From the NCBI GenBank assembly GCA_028872875.1, contig JAGWOC010000023.1:1-43844 (forward strand): a DNA stretch of 43,844 bases. Direction: 5' to 3'. Within the stretch, counting starts at the first letter, position 1, and every line of letters begins with the position of its first letter. Position numbers and translations under genes: made by a program. Below are positions 1-7,964 of the stretch, piece by piece. This DNA is from Chloroflexota bacterium (GTDB lineage Bacteria; Chloroflexota; Dehalococcoidia; DSTF01; JACRBR01). A model generated the notes under the pieces. The model worked only from the letters and a program-made list of their open reading frames with translations, was not told the origin of the DNA and searched no databases.

Positions 1-1
1 C

Positions 2-340
2 ATCATGGCGGCGCGCAACGGCACGGACGGCATCTTCTCCTACAACCGCTTCGACCCGTCGCTGTCGGCGGAACTGCCGTCCCTGGCCTACGCCCGCGCG
101 CAGATGACGCTGCAGAAGTACAGCAACCCCTACCAGACGCTTTCGTTCGAGAGTTGGCTGCAGGGGTGGTTCCCCGGTCAGGCGTTCACGTTCCAGTCCA
201 CGCGCCGCTTCGACGGCGACTACAACAACCTCACGTTCCACATCACACGCACGCACAAGCAGCTCATCAAGGCGACGAGCGGCGGCGGGTGGCTCTGGCG
301 GTACCAAATCCAAGCGAGCAACGTTCAGTACGAGCTGTAG
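2..340 (+). CDS. 3' end of a phage tail protein (partial)
   Basis: The reading frame is open at the window edge and ends at 340, so this is the C-terminal part of a longer protein. The visible 112 residues are rich in aromatic residues and polar beta-strand stretches, with an SRR/FDGDY segment and a C-terminal region ending in QYEL. The downstream genes are tail-tip and fibre genes, so a distal tail or baseplate component is inferred. An internal ATG at 5 has no room for a visible ribosome binding site and is unlikely to be the true start. No family is recognised with confidence. Confidence 0.6.
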   Translation: MMAARNGTDGIFSYNRFDPSLSAELPSLAYARAQMTLQKYSNPYQTLSFESWLQGWFPGQAFTFQSTRRFDGDYNNLTFHITRTHKQLIKATSGGGWLWRYQIQASNVQYEL

Positions 341-355
341 AGCGAGGCGCAGGCC

Positions 356-574
356 ATGCGCATCATCGAGTGGTCGCGCAAGCAGACGCGCGGCACCGTC
401 GTCCGCGCCCGCGACGGCTGCCTGTGGGCGCAGTACGACGACGGCACCGCAGCGCCCGTGGAGGGCGACGCCAACCCCGGCGACCCGGTGCTGCGCGTGG
501 CGGGCCTGTGGCGCTACCAGGGCGAGCAGGCGTGGCGCGAGTGCGGCCCCGGTTCGCCGCCAGCGGAGGGATAG
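356..574 (+). CDS. small tail-region protein, unknown function
   Basis: A 72-residue protein starting at ATG 356 behind a GAGGCG-like site, 15 nt after the upstream stop. It contains a basic N-terminus and several short beta-strand-like segments (residues 12-36) that resemble a small SH3-like barrel, but this is only an impression. The four-nt gap to the next gene suggests co-translation within the tail operon. No family recognised. Confidence 0.65.
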   Translation: MRIIEWSRKQTRGTVVRARDGCLWAQYDDGTAAPVEGDANPGDPVLRVAGLWRYQGEQAWRECGPGSPPAEG

Positions 575-577
575 CGC

Positions 578-922
578 GTGGGCCAGGGCATGAGCGGCAC
601 CGTCAGCAGCAACCTGCTGCCGTCGGCCATCGCCAGCGCATTGAGCCGCGCCTACCCGAACCCGCTGCCGGCCAATCAGGTCATCACGCAGGTCGCGGAC
701 GGCGATGCCTCCGTGAATGTGAGCGACGCCGTGACGACGACGCTCAAGCCGCTCGCCAACCTCGTGTGGGGCGACTACGCGCACGCGACGGACAGCGCAT
801 GGTCGGCCGGCGGCCAGTGGCAGGGCGTCGTACCGGGCGAGGGCGGCCTGGCGCTCTCCGGCGCGCTGGCGACGGCGCAGCCCGGCGAGGCGGCCCTTGG
901 CACGTACAGCCCGGGAAGTTAG
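578..922 (+). CDS. small structural protein, unknown function
   Basis: GTG start at 578, 114 residues, directly after the previous stop. The sequence is rich in Ala, Gly, Thr and Ser with no Cys, typical of phage structural proteins. It has no signal peptide or membrane segment. Position between tail genes and the following spike suggests a spike or baseplate adaptor. That role is inferred from neighbours only. Confidence 0.6.
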   Translation: MGQGMSGTVSSNLLPSAIASALSRAYPNPLPANQVITQVADGDASVNVSDAVTTTLKPLANLVWGDYAHATDSAWSAGGQWQGVVPGEGGLALSGALATAQPGEAALGTYSPGS

Positions 923-940
923 GCCGAGGGAGGCGCGCGG

Positions 941-2737
941 GTGGCAGAATCTCTCAGCAACCACAGTTACTGCACCGTCGGCACCGGCGGCATCACGAAC
1001 AGCGCCACGACGCTGCCCGTCTCCTCCGCCTCCGGCTTCCCCACCAGCGGCACCTACCGCATCGTCGTGGATCCCGGCACCTCCACCGAGGAGATCATGG
1101 CCGTCACCGCGGGCCAGGGCACCACGTCTTGGACCGTCACGCGCGCCGCCGAGGCGACGAACAACGGCGCCCAGACCGCCTTCGCGCACAACGCGGGGGC
1201 CGTGGTGGCGCAGGTGCTGACGGTGGCGGGGTTGTTGCAGTACATGCGGACGCAGGCGCCGTTGTCTGCGGGTCTGGATCTCCAGGTGGATGTCGTCAGG
1301 GACTACGGCGCCAAGTTCGACGGTTCCACGGACGACACAACAGCCTTCACGGACGCCATCTCTGCCGTCAGCACGGCAGGTGGCGGCACCATCACCTGTC
1401 CTGCCGGTGTCAGCATCGTCCAGCCGTTCTCCATCACTGGCGACTCCATCCGAATCGTGGGACAGGGCGCGGGCATCACAACGCTCCGCCGCAAGACGGG
1501 ATCGACTGGGTTCCAGGTCATCGACATAAACGCCGCCGCCGTCGCGCTGGAGGACCTGACCATCGACGGCAACAGCGACGGCACCAATGCTGCGTGCGTC
1601 GCTCTGACTGGCACGCAGGTCGCTGTGCGGCGATGCGAGATCCTGAATGCGGTGCTGTACGGCATCAATATGTGCGGGAACGCCAGCCTAACCGGATGCG
1701 ACATTGTTGACTGCTACATCCACGCCAACGGAGGTGTGGGGATCTTTGGCTCTGCGGCTGGTTACACGGCCGACGAACTGTCCATCCGCGGGTGCCGCAT
1801 CCAGGCCAACGGCGGCCACGGGGTCCTGCTGGGCAACGGCTCGACCGCGCAGGTGGCGCATGCGGTCGTGGCCTCGAACCGGGTGGTCGGAAACGGCACG
1901 GCATCCGCTGGCGGCGGCGGAATATGGGTTGGGATCGGCGGCGCGCACATCGCCATCACGGGGAACGAGGTCATCTCGAACGCCGGAGACGGCATAGCGG
2001 TCGCCGGCGGGACCGATGTGACCATCACCGGCAACGAGTGCGCCTACGGAAGCGGTCCTACGGGCGACCCCGCCGTGTCGGGAATCGCCGTCTCGGACGG
2101 CGGCCTCCGTGGGACCATCGCGGGGAACTACTGCCACCATAATACGGCCGATGGCATCGTGTTCAACGGACAGCTGGCCGAGTGTTCCGACTGGAGTTGC
2201 TCTGGCAACCTTTGCATAAACAACAGCCAATCGCCGAGCACCGCCGGGGCCTATCACGGCATCACGTTCTTTCACGGCACAGGGACGGCGAGCGCGGTGC
2301 GGGTGGCCGTTGCCGGCAACGTCTGCACCGACACGCAGGGCACGAAGACGCAGGGCTACGGTATTCTCGTGGACTCGTACGCCGCCAACGTGACCATCAC
2401 GGGCAACCAACTCGACGGCAACCTGACCGGCGCGCTGTCGAACTCGGCCACCGCCACAACGGTCTTCGCCGTGGGCAACCGGGGATACAATCCACAGGCG
2501 TGGGTGTCGAACTCCATAAGCCTTCCGGGCGGCACCGGCAGCGCCAACAAGGTGACCAACGACTTCCCCTATCAAGTGTTCGTCACGCTCAATGGCGCGG
2601 TGGGCGTTCATGTGATCTCTGCGGCCGGGACCGACCTGCAACTTACCGCTGACGCCGGCCCGGTGCTCCTGAGCCCTGGCGATGCCATCTACTTCGCGAC
2701 CACGGTGCCGGGGAATTGGAACTGGTATGGGATGTAG
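941..2737 (+). CDS. tail spike with pectate-lyase-like beta-helix
   Basis: A 598-residue protein with GTG start at 941 behind GAGGGAGG. Residues about 14-90 form a small beta module (TTLPVSS..., ending FAHNAGAVV) that recurs in two other genes of this window. From about residue 120 the VRDYGAKFDG-DDTxAF signature opens a Pectate_lyase_3-type right-handed beta-helix. It is followed by many coils of the VxITGNxxxGN type to about residue 520, and a short C-terminal beta domain that may trimerise. Such spikes bind or cut host surface polysaccharide. Catalytic residues cannot be assigned from sequence alone. The next gene on the other strand may modify the same class of surface glycan, which is inference. 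Confidence 0.88.
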   Translation: MAESLSNHSYCTVGTGGITNSATTLPVSSASGFPTSGTYRIVVDPGTSTEEIMAVTAGQGTTSWTVTRAAEATNNGAQTAFAHNAGAVVAQVLTVAGLLQYMRTQAPLSAGLDLQVDVVRDYGAKFDGSTDDTTAFTDAISAVSTAGGGTITCPAGVSIVQPFSITGDSIRIVGQGAGITTLRRKTGSTGFQVIDINAAAVALEDLTIDGNSDGTNAACVALTGTQVAVRRCEILNAVLYGINMCGNASLTGCDIVDCYIHANGGVGIFGSAAGYTADELSIRGCRIQANGGHGVLLGNGSTAQVAHAVVASNRVVGNGTASAGGGGIWVGIGGAHIAITGNEVISNAGDGIAVAGGTDVTITGNECAYGSGPTGDPAVSGIAVSDGGLRGTIAGNYCHHNTADGIVFNGQLAECSDWSCSGNLCINNSQSPSTAGAYHGITFFHGTGTASAVRVAVAGNVCTDTQGTKTQGYGILVDSYAANVTITGNQLDGNLTGALSNSATATTVFAVGNRGYNPQAWVSNSISLPGGTGSANKVTNDFPYQVFVTLNGAVGVHVISAAGTDLQLTADAGPVLLSPGDAIYFATTVPGNWNWYGM

Positions 2738-2742
2738 GTCGT

Positions 2743-3918
2743 TCACGTCAGCCAGTACCCACCTGCGAACAGAACGGCGGAACACACGCAGAGCGCCGCC
2801 GAGATGGCGAAGACCAAGCTCCAATGGTCGTCGCGCAGGCGCGCCACGATGGCCGCCCATGCGGGGAACAGGACTATCATGTACCTTCCCGGCGCAGCAA
2901 CCCCATGGAATCCCGCCTCGCTCGTGGCGAGCACAAGGGACAGGGCGCAGAACAGGGCAGCCCCAAGCCACTCACGGCGCAGGAGCATCACGGCGCAGCC
3001 GACCGCGACGGCAATCGTGCTGATGTCGCCGACCAGGAACGCATACCACGAGTTTCCTGGCAGCACGGGAAACACGATGGGCAGGCCGCGTGCCCAGCGG
3101 ACTATCGCCGCCACCTGCGCCCAGCCAGGAAAGGTCGCGTGTATGCCCCAGAACTTGCGCTCCCATCGCGTCACGAGGAACGGACTGCCAAATCGCACCC
3201 AGAGATACACGAGGTAGGCGGCCAAGCCGACGGGTGCCCCCGCCAACGCCGGAAGCACCCTGGCGATGCCGCGCAGGCGCTGCGCACTCCACGCATCCCA
3301 CATCCCGGGCAGCGCCGCAGTGGCCAGCAACACGCCAGATGTTCGGTCTAGAGCGCCGAGCAGACCGGCGCAAAACGCCGCCCAGTAATGCTGGCGGCTT
3401 ATCGCCCAAAGGGTCCCGGCGATCGTCAAGAGATACAGGGATGACGGGTAGACCGCGGAGAAAAAAGCCCCCATCGGCAGGACGCCCACGAGCATCGCGG
3501 TACGATCGGCGACGGCGCGGCCGTACTTCGCCTCGCACGAAGCGTGCAGCAGCCACAGCGCACCGCAGAAGCACAACGCAGACGCCAAGGCGCCGGATGC
3601 TATCACGGAAAGGCGCGAAACCCAGCCGACGGCCGCAACGACCATCGGATACAGGGGAAAAAACGCCACACCTGCGCCGAGGCGATAGCCGGCTTGGGCG
3701 ATGGACTCGTACCAATGCGAGTCCCAGCGACTCGCTGCCTGAACGACCCACCAACCACCCGATGATGGATACCACCAGAACGGCCCATGAGCCACGATGT
3801 CCATTCCGAGCCAACCGCCGAGCAATACCACGGCAGCATGCAGGCCGAATGCCGTCGCGACGGGACCGAGTCTGTGGCGCATCAGGAGTGCGCCCTGCTG
3901 CTCGTTAGGTGCGTCCAT
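2743..3918 (-). CDS. PIG-V-like membrane mannosyltransferase (moron)
   Basis: A 391-residue polytopic membrane protein on the reverse strand, alone among forward tail genes. After a short polar N-terminus there are roughly nine hydrophobic segments. The first outside loop (residues about 60-80) carries ASRWDSHWYESIAQAGY, followed by AFFPLYP. This is the hallmark of PIG-V / GT-C family mannosyltransferases that use a polyprenyl-phosphate sugar donor. The family transfers mannose to lipid or glycan acceptors at the membrane; the acceptor here is unknown. No convincing ribosome binding site is seen at ATG 3918 or at the internal Met 13. Neighbouring gene starts point away from it, so it needs its own promoter. 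It probably remodels the host surface during lysogeny (serotype conversion, exclusion of related phages). Confidence 0.82.
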   Translation of the reverse strand: MDAPNEQQGALLMRHRLGPVATAFGLHAAVVLLGGWLGMDIVAHGPFWWYPSSGGWWVVQAASRWDSHWYESIAQAGYRLGAGVAFFPLYPMVVAAVGWVSRLSVIASGALASALCFCGALWLLHASCEAKYGRAVADRTAMLVGVLPMGAFFSAVYPSSLYLLTIAGTLWAISRQHYWAAFCAGLLGALDRTSGVLLATAALPGMWDAWSAQRLRGIARVLPALAGAPVGLAAYLVYLWVRFGSPFLVTRWERKFWGIHATFPGWAQVAAIVRWARGLPIVFPVLPGNSWYAFLVGDISTIAVAVGCAVMLLRREWLGAALFCALSLVLATSEAGFHGVAAPGRYMIVLFPAWAAIVARLRDDHWSLVFAISAALCVCSAVLFAGGYWLT

Positions 3919-3978
3919 GCCGCGCGGTTCGACCCGCCAATCCCAACTCCCGCCAAACCCGCGTTCGGAGGTGGCGCC

Positions 3979-4734
3979 GTGCTGGTCCTGCTCGGCTCGC
4001 CTCCCGACGACGCCGGCGTAGATGTCCGCGTCCGCACCAACGTCCGCGCGTACCTGCGCGCAGGGTGCGGCCTGTGGCTCCCTGTCGGCGAGTGGCGCAA
4101 CACGGTCACGACGCTGGGCCTGACGCGGCTTGCGCAGTGGTGGGGCGGCTCGTCGAACACGGCCGGCAACCCCGGCGTGCTGGCACCGCCCGGCTACGTC
4201 GCGCTCGGGACGGGCACCGGCACGCCCAGCACGGCCGACCAGTTCATGTTCGCGGAGACGGACGGCACACGCGCGGCGCTCACGTACACGCTGCTGCTGA
4301 CCACCACGACGGAACTCGTCGCGACCTCGTACACGACCACGCAGGCGAACGGAACGTGGACCGAGGTCGGCCTGTGGGACTCGGACGTGGGGAGCGCGAC
4401 GGTCGGCACGGGGGGCGTGTCGTCGGGCACGACCACGCTGCCGCTAGGGGCGAGCGCGCCCGCCGTGACGGGCGGGAGCACGCCGGGCCTGTACACAACC
4501 GCGTACGTCAGCGATGGCACGAACAGCGAGTACATCAGCATCGCCACCAGCGCGGCGGCGGATGCGTCGTCCTGGACCCTGCAGGCGAACCTGCAGTACG
4601 CGCACGCGGCCGCGACGCCCATCGTCGTATTCAATGGGACGCTCTGGGCGCACGCGTCGCTTTCGCCGTCGCTGGTGAAGCCGAACGGACAGAGTTTGCT
4701 TTTGCAGTGGTCAGCCACATTCGCCGCCGCATAG
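3979..4734 (+). CDS. phage structural protein with inserted beta module
   Basis: GTG 3979 is preferred because AGGTGG lies just upstream and the reading frame before it lacks protein-like character and overlaps the divergent gene. The 251-residue product has two parts. A host domain carries an NTVTTLGLTRLA motif, a GYVALGTGTG segment and a C-terminal QSLLLQWSATF strand. A 75-residue module (residues about 141-218, TTLPL...SEYISI...SWTL...YAHA) interrupts that domain. The same host domain occurs at 7173-7919 with the module placed elsewhere. It is a likely tail or fibre-associated protein. Confidence 0.7.
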   Translation: MLVLLGSPPDDAGVDVRVRTNVRAYLRAGCGLWLPVGEWRNTVTTLGLTRLAQWWGGSSNTAGNPGVLAPPGYVALGTGTGTPSTADQFMFAETDGTRAALTYTLLLTTTTELVATSYTTTQANGTWTEVGLWDSDVGSATVGTGGVSSGTTTLPLGASAPAVTGGSTPGLYTTAYVSDGTNSEYISIATSAAADASSWTLQANLQYAHAAATPIVVFNGTLWAHASLSPSLVKPNGQSLLLQWSATFAAA

Positions 4735-4748
4735 GAGGCGTGGCCTGA

Positions 4749-5879
4749 GTGTCCGAGCTCTACACCGTCACGCCCGGCGCGGCAACGATGGCCGCCGACC
4801 TCAACCAGTTGACCGACACGCTCAACGGCGCCCTGGACCCCGGCCCCATCACCTTCGCCGCCCCCGTCGCGGCCCCCGGCGCGCCCAGCGTGACGCTCGC
4901 CGCTGGCAGCCTCACCGGCACGTTCGCCTGGGCGGCGTACTGGATAACGGGTGTGCTGGACGGCGCCGGCAATCACTACACCAATGCGACCACGGCCTAC
5001 GGCACGGCGACCTCGGGGACCGCGCTCTCCTCGCAGGAGGGCGTCCTGTCCGCCCCAGCGTCCCCTCCCTCGCAGGCCATCGGTTGGGGCCTGTGCCGGA
5101 CCAAGGATGGCGGGTCCACGTACTACGAGATCGCCACCGCCTACAAGACCACCGCCGGCACGTGGCCGCAGATCACCGACAACACGGCCGACGCCTCCCT
5201 CACGGTCCTAGCCCCGACCGCAAACACGACCGGCACCATCCCCACCTTCGGCAGCGGCGCCGCCCTCCCCAACGCGCAGGCGCTGACGGCGGCGGAGTCG
5301 GGCGGCACGGCACGCAACGTCGTCCAGATGGACGCCAGCGACCACGTGCTGGTAGGCGACGACAGCGACACCGACCCGCTCTACCTGCACGGCTCCAGCG
5401 TCAACACGGCCAAGCAGATCGTTTCGACGCTCTCGACCGGCACCGCCCCGCTCTCCGTCTCCAGCACGACGCAGGTGGCGAACCTCAACGCGCAGGGCTT
5501 GGGCGGGACCGTCGAGGTCGAGGTCGCGATGCTCTGGTTCGGGACCGGGGTGACCTACCGCCTCACGCCGGCGGCGACAGGTGCCACGGCGAACGTGTTG
5601 GCGAAGATCGGGACGGCGCTTGCCGGATCCGTCTACTACCTGGAGATCACCTACGCGGACATCAACACTTCGACAAACCAGATCCAGTTGTATGATGTCA
5701 CGGGCGCCGCGGACGTGTCGGCCTCAAACATCACCTTCACGGCCGCCAACACAGGCGGCACGGTGCTGCTTCGCAGCAGCGCCTTCTCGCTGACCTCGGG
5801 GAACCAGTACAGCGTGAACGCCAACAGCGCCACCGACAACAACCTGTTCGTCTCAGTGCGCATTGTGACGACGCTCTAG
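4749..5879 (+). CDS. tail fibre-like protein with Fn3-like domain
   Basis: GTG start at 4749 with AGGAGG at 4734-4739. It encodes 376 residues. Residues about 50-155 match the Fn3-like beta-sandwich seen in many phage tail proteins: an AAYWITGV strand, a WGLCRTKDGGSTYYEIAT strand, and ITDNTADASL near the end. The C-terminal half (from residue 195) is a second beta-rich domain, with repeated Thr/Ser/Ala strands. Cell-surface binding or fibre architecture is the expected role. Confidence 0.75.
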   Translation: MSELYTVTPGAATMAADLNQLTDTLNGALDPGPITFAAPVAAPGAPSVTLAAGSLTGTFAWAAYWITGVLDGAGNHYTNATTAYGTATSGTALSSQEGVLSAPASPPSQAIGWGLCRTKDGGSTYYEIATAYKTTAGTWPQITDNTADASLTVLAPTANTTGTIPTFGSGAALPNAQALTAAESGGTARNVVQMDASDHVLVGDDSDTDPLYLHGSSVNTAKQIVSTLSTGTAPLSVSSTTQVANLNAQGLGGTVEVEVAMLWFGTGVTYRLTPAATGATANVLAKIGTALAGSVYYLEITYADINTSTNQIQLYDVTGAADVSASNITFTAANTGGTVLLRSSAFSLTSGNQYSVNANSATDNNLFVSVRIVTTL

Positions 5880-5890
5880 GAGGCATCCCG

Positions 5891-6394
5891 ATGGCGCTGC
5901 CTGCCGGCGTCCTGGCCCTTCCCTCTGCCCTGCGCCTGCACTTCGACCCCTCGGGCGCCCTGGTGGCCCTCCACATCGACCACCACCTGTTGGCGTCTGG
6001 CGCCGTCATCGGCGGCAACACGCGCAGTCTCACTCCCGATGGCCCCACGGCCGCCGACGCGTTTGCGGGCGACGACAAGACCGTGGCGTTCACGACCCGC
6101 CAGCCGCCATACGCGGGCGGAATGTTCGCCGTGCGCGTGGCAGGCGCGCCAGTGACCGCGGGATGGACGCAGGCGGCCAACGCCAACGGCAGCGTGACGG
6201 TGACGTTCGCCACGGCACCGGCCACCGGCCAGCGCGTCGAGATCGTCTACGCGATTGGCCCCGGCATCCACGGCACGGGCGGAGACCTGTCGGGCGCACT
6301 CACTGCGCTCGGCGTGACGGGCGCGCCGACAAAGCTGTCAGAGCTGGCGGCCATCGCGCACGGGTGGGCCAGGGCGTTCGTGCAGGACAACTGA
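5891..6394 (+). CDS. small tail fibre or receptor-binding protein
   Basis: ATG 5891 follows AGGAGGC at the end of the previous gene. The 167-residue protein begins with an apolar strand-rich segment, has a central region with the PPYAGGMFAVRVAGAPV and QRVEIVYAIGPGI strands, and ends in a predicted helix. It has no membrane segment. The repeated short beta-strands suit a structural role next to fibre genes. No known family recognised. Confidence 0.6.
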   Translation: MALPAGVLALPSALRLHFDPSGALVALHIDHHLLASGAVIGGNTRSLTPDGPTAADAFAGDDKTVAFTTRQPPYAGGMFAVRVAGAPVTAGWTQAANANGSVTVTFATAPATGQRVEIVYAIGPGIHGTGGDLSGALTALGVTGAPTKLSELAAIAHGWARAFVQDN

Positions 6395-6411
6395 GGGAGG
6401 GAGGCGATGCC

Positions 6412-6756
6412 GTGCCGCTGCGCCAGGCGTTCATCGACGCGACCGACCGCCTCCGCGCCCTGACGGACTCGACCGACGCCCTCACGGCCGAGATGAGCAA
6501 GCGCGATGAGTCGCTCGCGGCGTTCATGGCGCTCGCGGAGCGCATCGACGGCTCGACGCAGTCCACCGAGCGCCAGCTGCACCGCCTGCGCGCCACCATC
6601 CGCGCCGAGCGCGCCAAGGACCGCGCCATGCTCAAGGACGCGCTGCGCAGCGTGCCGCCCGGCACCGTGAGCGCGCTGATCGCCCTGCTCGGCATCGCGG
6701 TGGCGGTCGCCACGGCGGCGGTGTCGTGGGCGTTCTCGCTGATGCCAAAGAAGTGA
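6412..6756 (+). CDS. XhlA-like coiled-coil membrane protein, holin accessory
   Basis: GTG 6412 is chosen because GGGAGGGAGG lies upstream and the preceding in-frame sequence is a shadow of the previous gene. The 114-residue protein has an N-terminal two-thirds of heptad-rich coiled coil (residues about 5-80, many Ala, Leu, Glu, Arg) and a single membrane segment near residues 86-108 followed by PKK. This is the layout of haemolysin XhlA-type proteins, which assist phage holins. The next gene is also a small membrane protein. Confidence 0.62.
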   Translation: MPLRQAFIDATDRLRALTDSTDALTAEMSKRDESLAAFMALAERIDGSTQSTERQLHRLRATIRAERAKDRAMLKDALRSVPPGTVSALIALLGIAVAVATAAVSWAFSLMPKK

Positions 6757-6770
6757 GGTGACGCACGCCG

Positions 6771-7112
6771 TTGCGTGAGGAGACCACCACGCTCTGGCGT
6801 GCGATCGGCAGCATCTCGTCGACGAGCGCGCTCATGATCGGCTCCCTCATCGCGACGTGGACCGTCACGCTGGGCCTGCTGGCCTGGGTGCAGTTCGCGG
6901 CTGGGCTCTGGAGCGACCGCCGCATCTCGGTGCTCACGTTGGGCATCGACCTCGTGATCATCATGGTCGCCACGATCCAGACGCGCCGGTCCAACGACAT
7001 GGCGCGGTCGCTGCTTCGCGCGCATGAGCAGCAGGCTGAGCGCGACACGGCGATCCTGGCGATCCTGCAGGCCCTCGCCGACGCGCGCCGCGAGGACGGC
7101 GCAGCCGGATAG
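6771..7112 (+). CDS. two-helix membrane protein, holin-like
   Basis: Reads from TTG 6771 behind GAGGTG. The 113-residue product has two hydrophobic helices (residues about 20-45 and 52-68), then a charged coiled-coil tail with QTRRSNDMARSLLRAHEQQAERD. The loop after helix 2 (IQTRR...AERD) recalls small two-helix families such as DUF1003 and low-affinity iron permease-like proteins, but the match is weak. Pairing with the XhlA-like gene suggests a lysis or membrane-depolarising role. The lysozyme-like gene and the LLH holin lie 4-6 kb downstream. Confidence 0.55.
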   Translation: MREETTTLWRAIGSISSTSALMIGSLIATWTVTLGLLAWVQFAAGLWSDRRISVLTLGIDLVIIMVATIQTRRSNDMARSLLRAHEQQAERDTAILAILQALADARREDGAAG

Positions 7113-7172
7113 CCCAGGCCCGCAACCCGCGCGCTCCGCGACTTCTCGCCGCACGGCAAGGGGGACACTGGC

Positions 7173-7919
7173 ATGCACCGTTCGAGCCTCGGCCAGCTTG
7201 GGAACGCAGCGACCATCGGCGCCGGATTCCGCGGCGAGATCGACCTCCGTGGCGACCTGCGCCTCGTCCACCGCAGCGCGGGCGGCGTCATCCTGGAGGA
7301 GCGAGACCTTCACAACACGGTCGTGACGGCTGGCCGCAACTGGCTCGCGTCATACCTCGCGCCGTCTCCTCCAGCGAACATGGGCTACATCGGCTACGGC
7401 AGCGGCGGGATCTACACGACACTTAACGGAGCCACCCTGGCCGCCGCGACCAGCATCACGCTCACCTCGGGCACCGGGACGGCGAACAACGACTACCTTC
7501 TGATCGACCCGAACAACACCGACCCCATCGCGCGTGAGTTGTCGCAGATTTCCTCGGGCGGCGGCACGACCAGCATCACGCTGGCGACCGCCCTGCGGGT
7601 GGCACACACCAACGGAGTCGGCGTCGCCGACATCGGCACGGGCCTGGCTAAGACGGCGCTCAATACCGAGATCGCTTCGAGCCGCCAATCCGCGACCGTC
7701 ACGGCCAGCACGAACGTCATCCAGTACGTTGCGACATTCACAAACAGCGGCGCTCAGGTCACGGTCAACGAGTCCGCCGTCTTCAACGCCTCCAGCGCAG
7801 GCACGATGTTGTGCTACGTCGCGTTCGGAGGGTTCACGCTCGCGACGAACGACAGCCTGCAGATCACCTGGAAGGTCACGCTGGGCGTTGGCCTCGACTC
7901 CTCGACCTACGACGTGTAA
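7173..7919 (+). CDS. phage structural protein, paralogue with inserted beta module
   Basis: ATG 7173, 248 residues. Residues about 48-80 (NTVVTAGRNWLASYL and GYIGYGSGG) and 160-240 (VNESAVFN... and DSLQITWKVTL) match the host domain of the 3979-4734 product. The beta module (residues about 84-153, ATSITL...DYLLID...TTSITLATALRVAH) sits after the GYGSGG segment, earlier than in its paralogue. A minor tail or head-fibre protein is the likely role. The assignment to a structural class rests on the NTVVTAGR and WKVTL signatures common in phage tail proteins. Confidence 0.7.
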   Translation: MHRSSLGQLGNAATIGAGFRGEIDLRGDLRLVHRSAGGVILEERDLHNTVVTAGRNWLASYLAPSPPANMGYIGYGSGGIYTTLNGATLAAATSITLTSGTGTANNDYLLIDPNNTDPIARELSQISSGGGTTSITLATALRVAHTNGVGVADIGTGLAKTALNTEIASSRQSATVTASTNVIQYVATFTNSGAQVTVNESAVFNASSAGTMLCYVAFGGFTLATNDSLQITWKVTLGVGLDSSTYDV

Positions 7920-7964
7920 GCGCCCGGCCACGCCATGCCTGGCCGCTGCTAGGGGGCTGCGGCG

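Noticed and set aside
1688-2971. Long reverse-strand open frame across the tail spike gene
   Set aside because: Shadow of the GC-biased third codon positions of the real forward gene; no recognisable domains.
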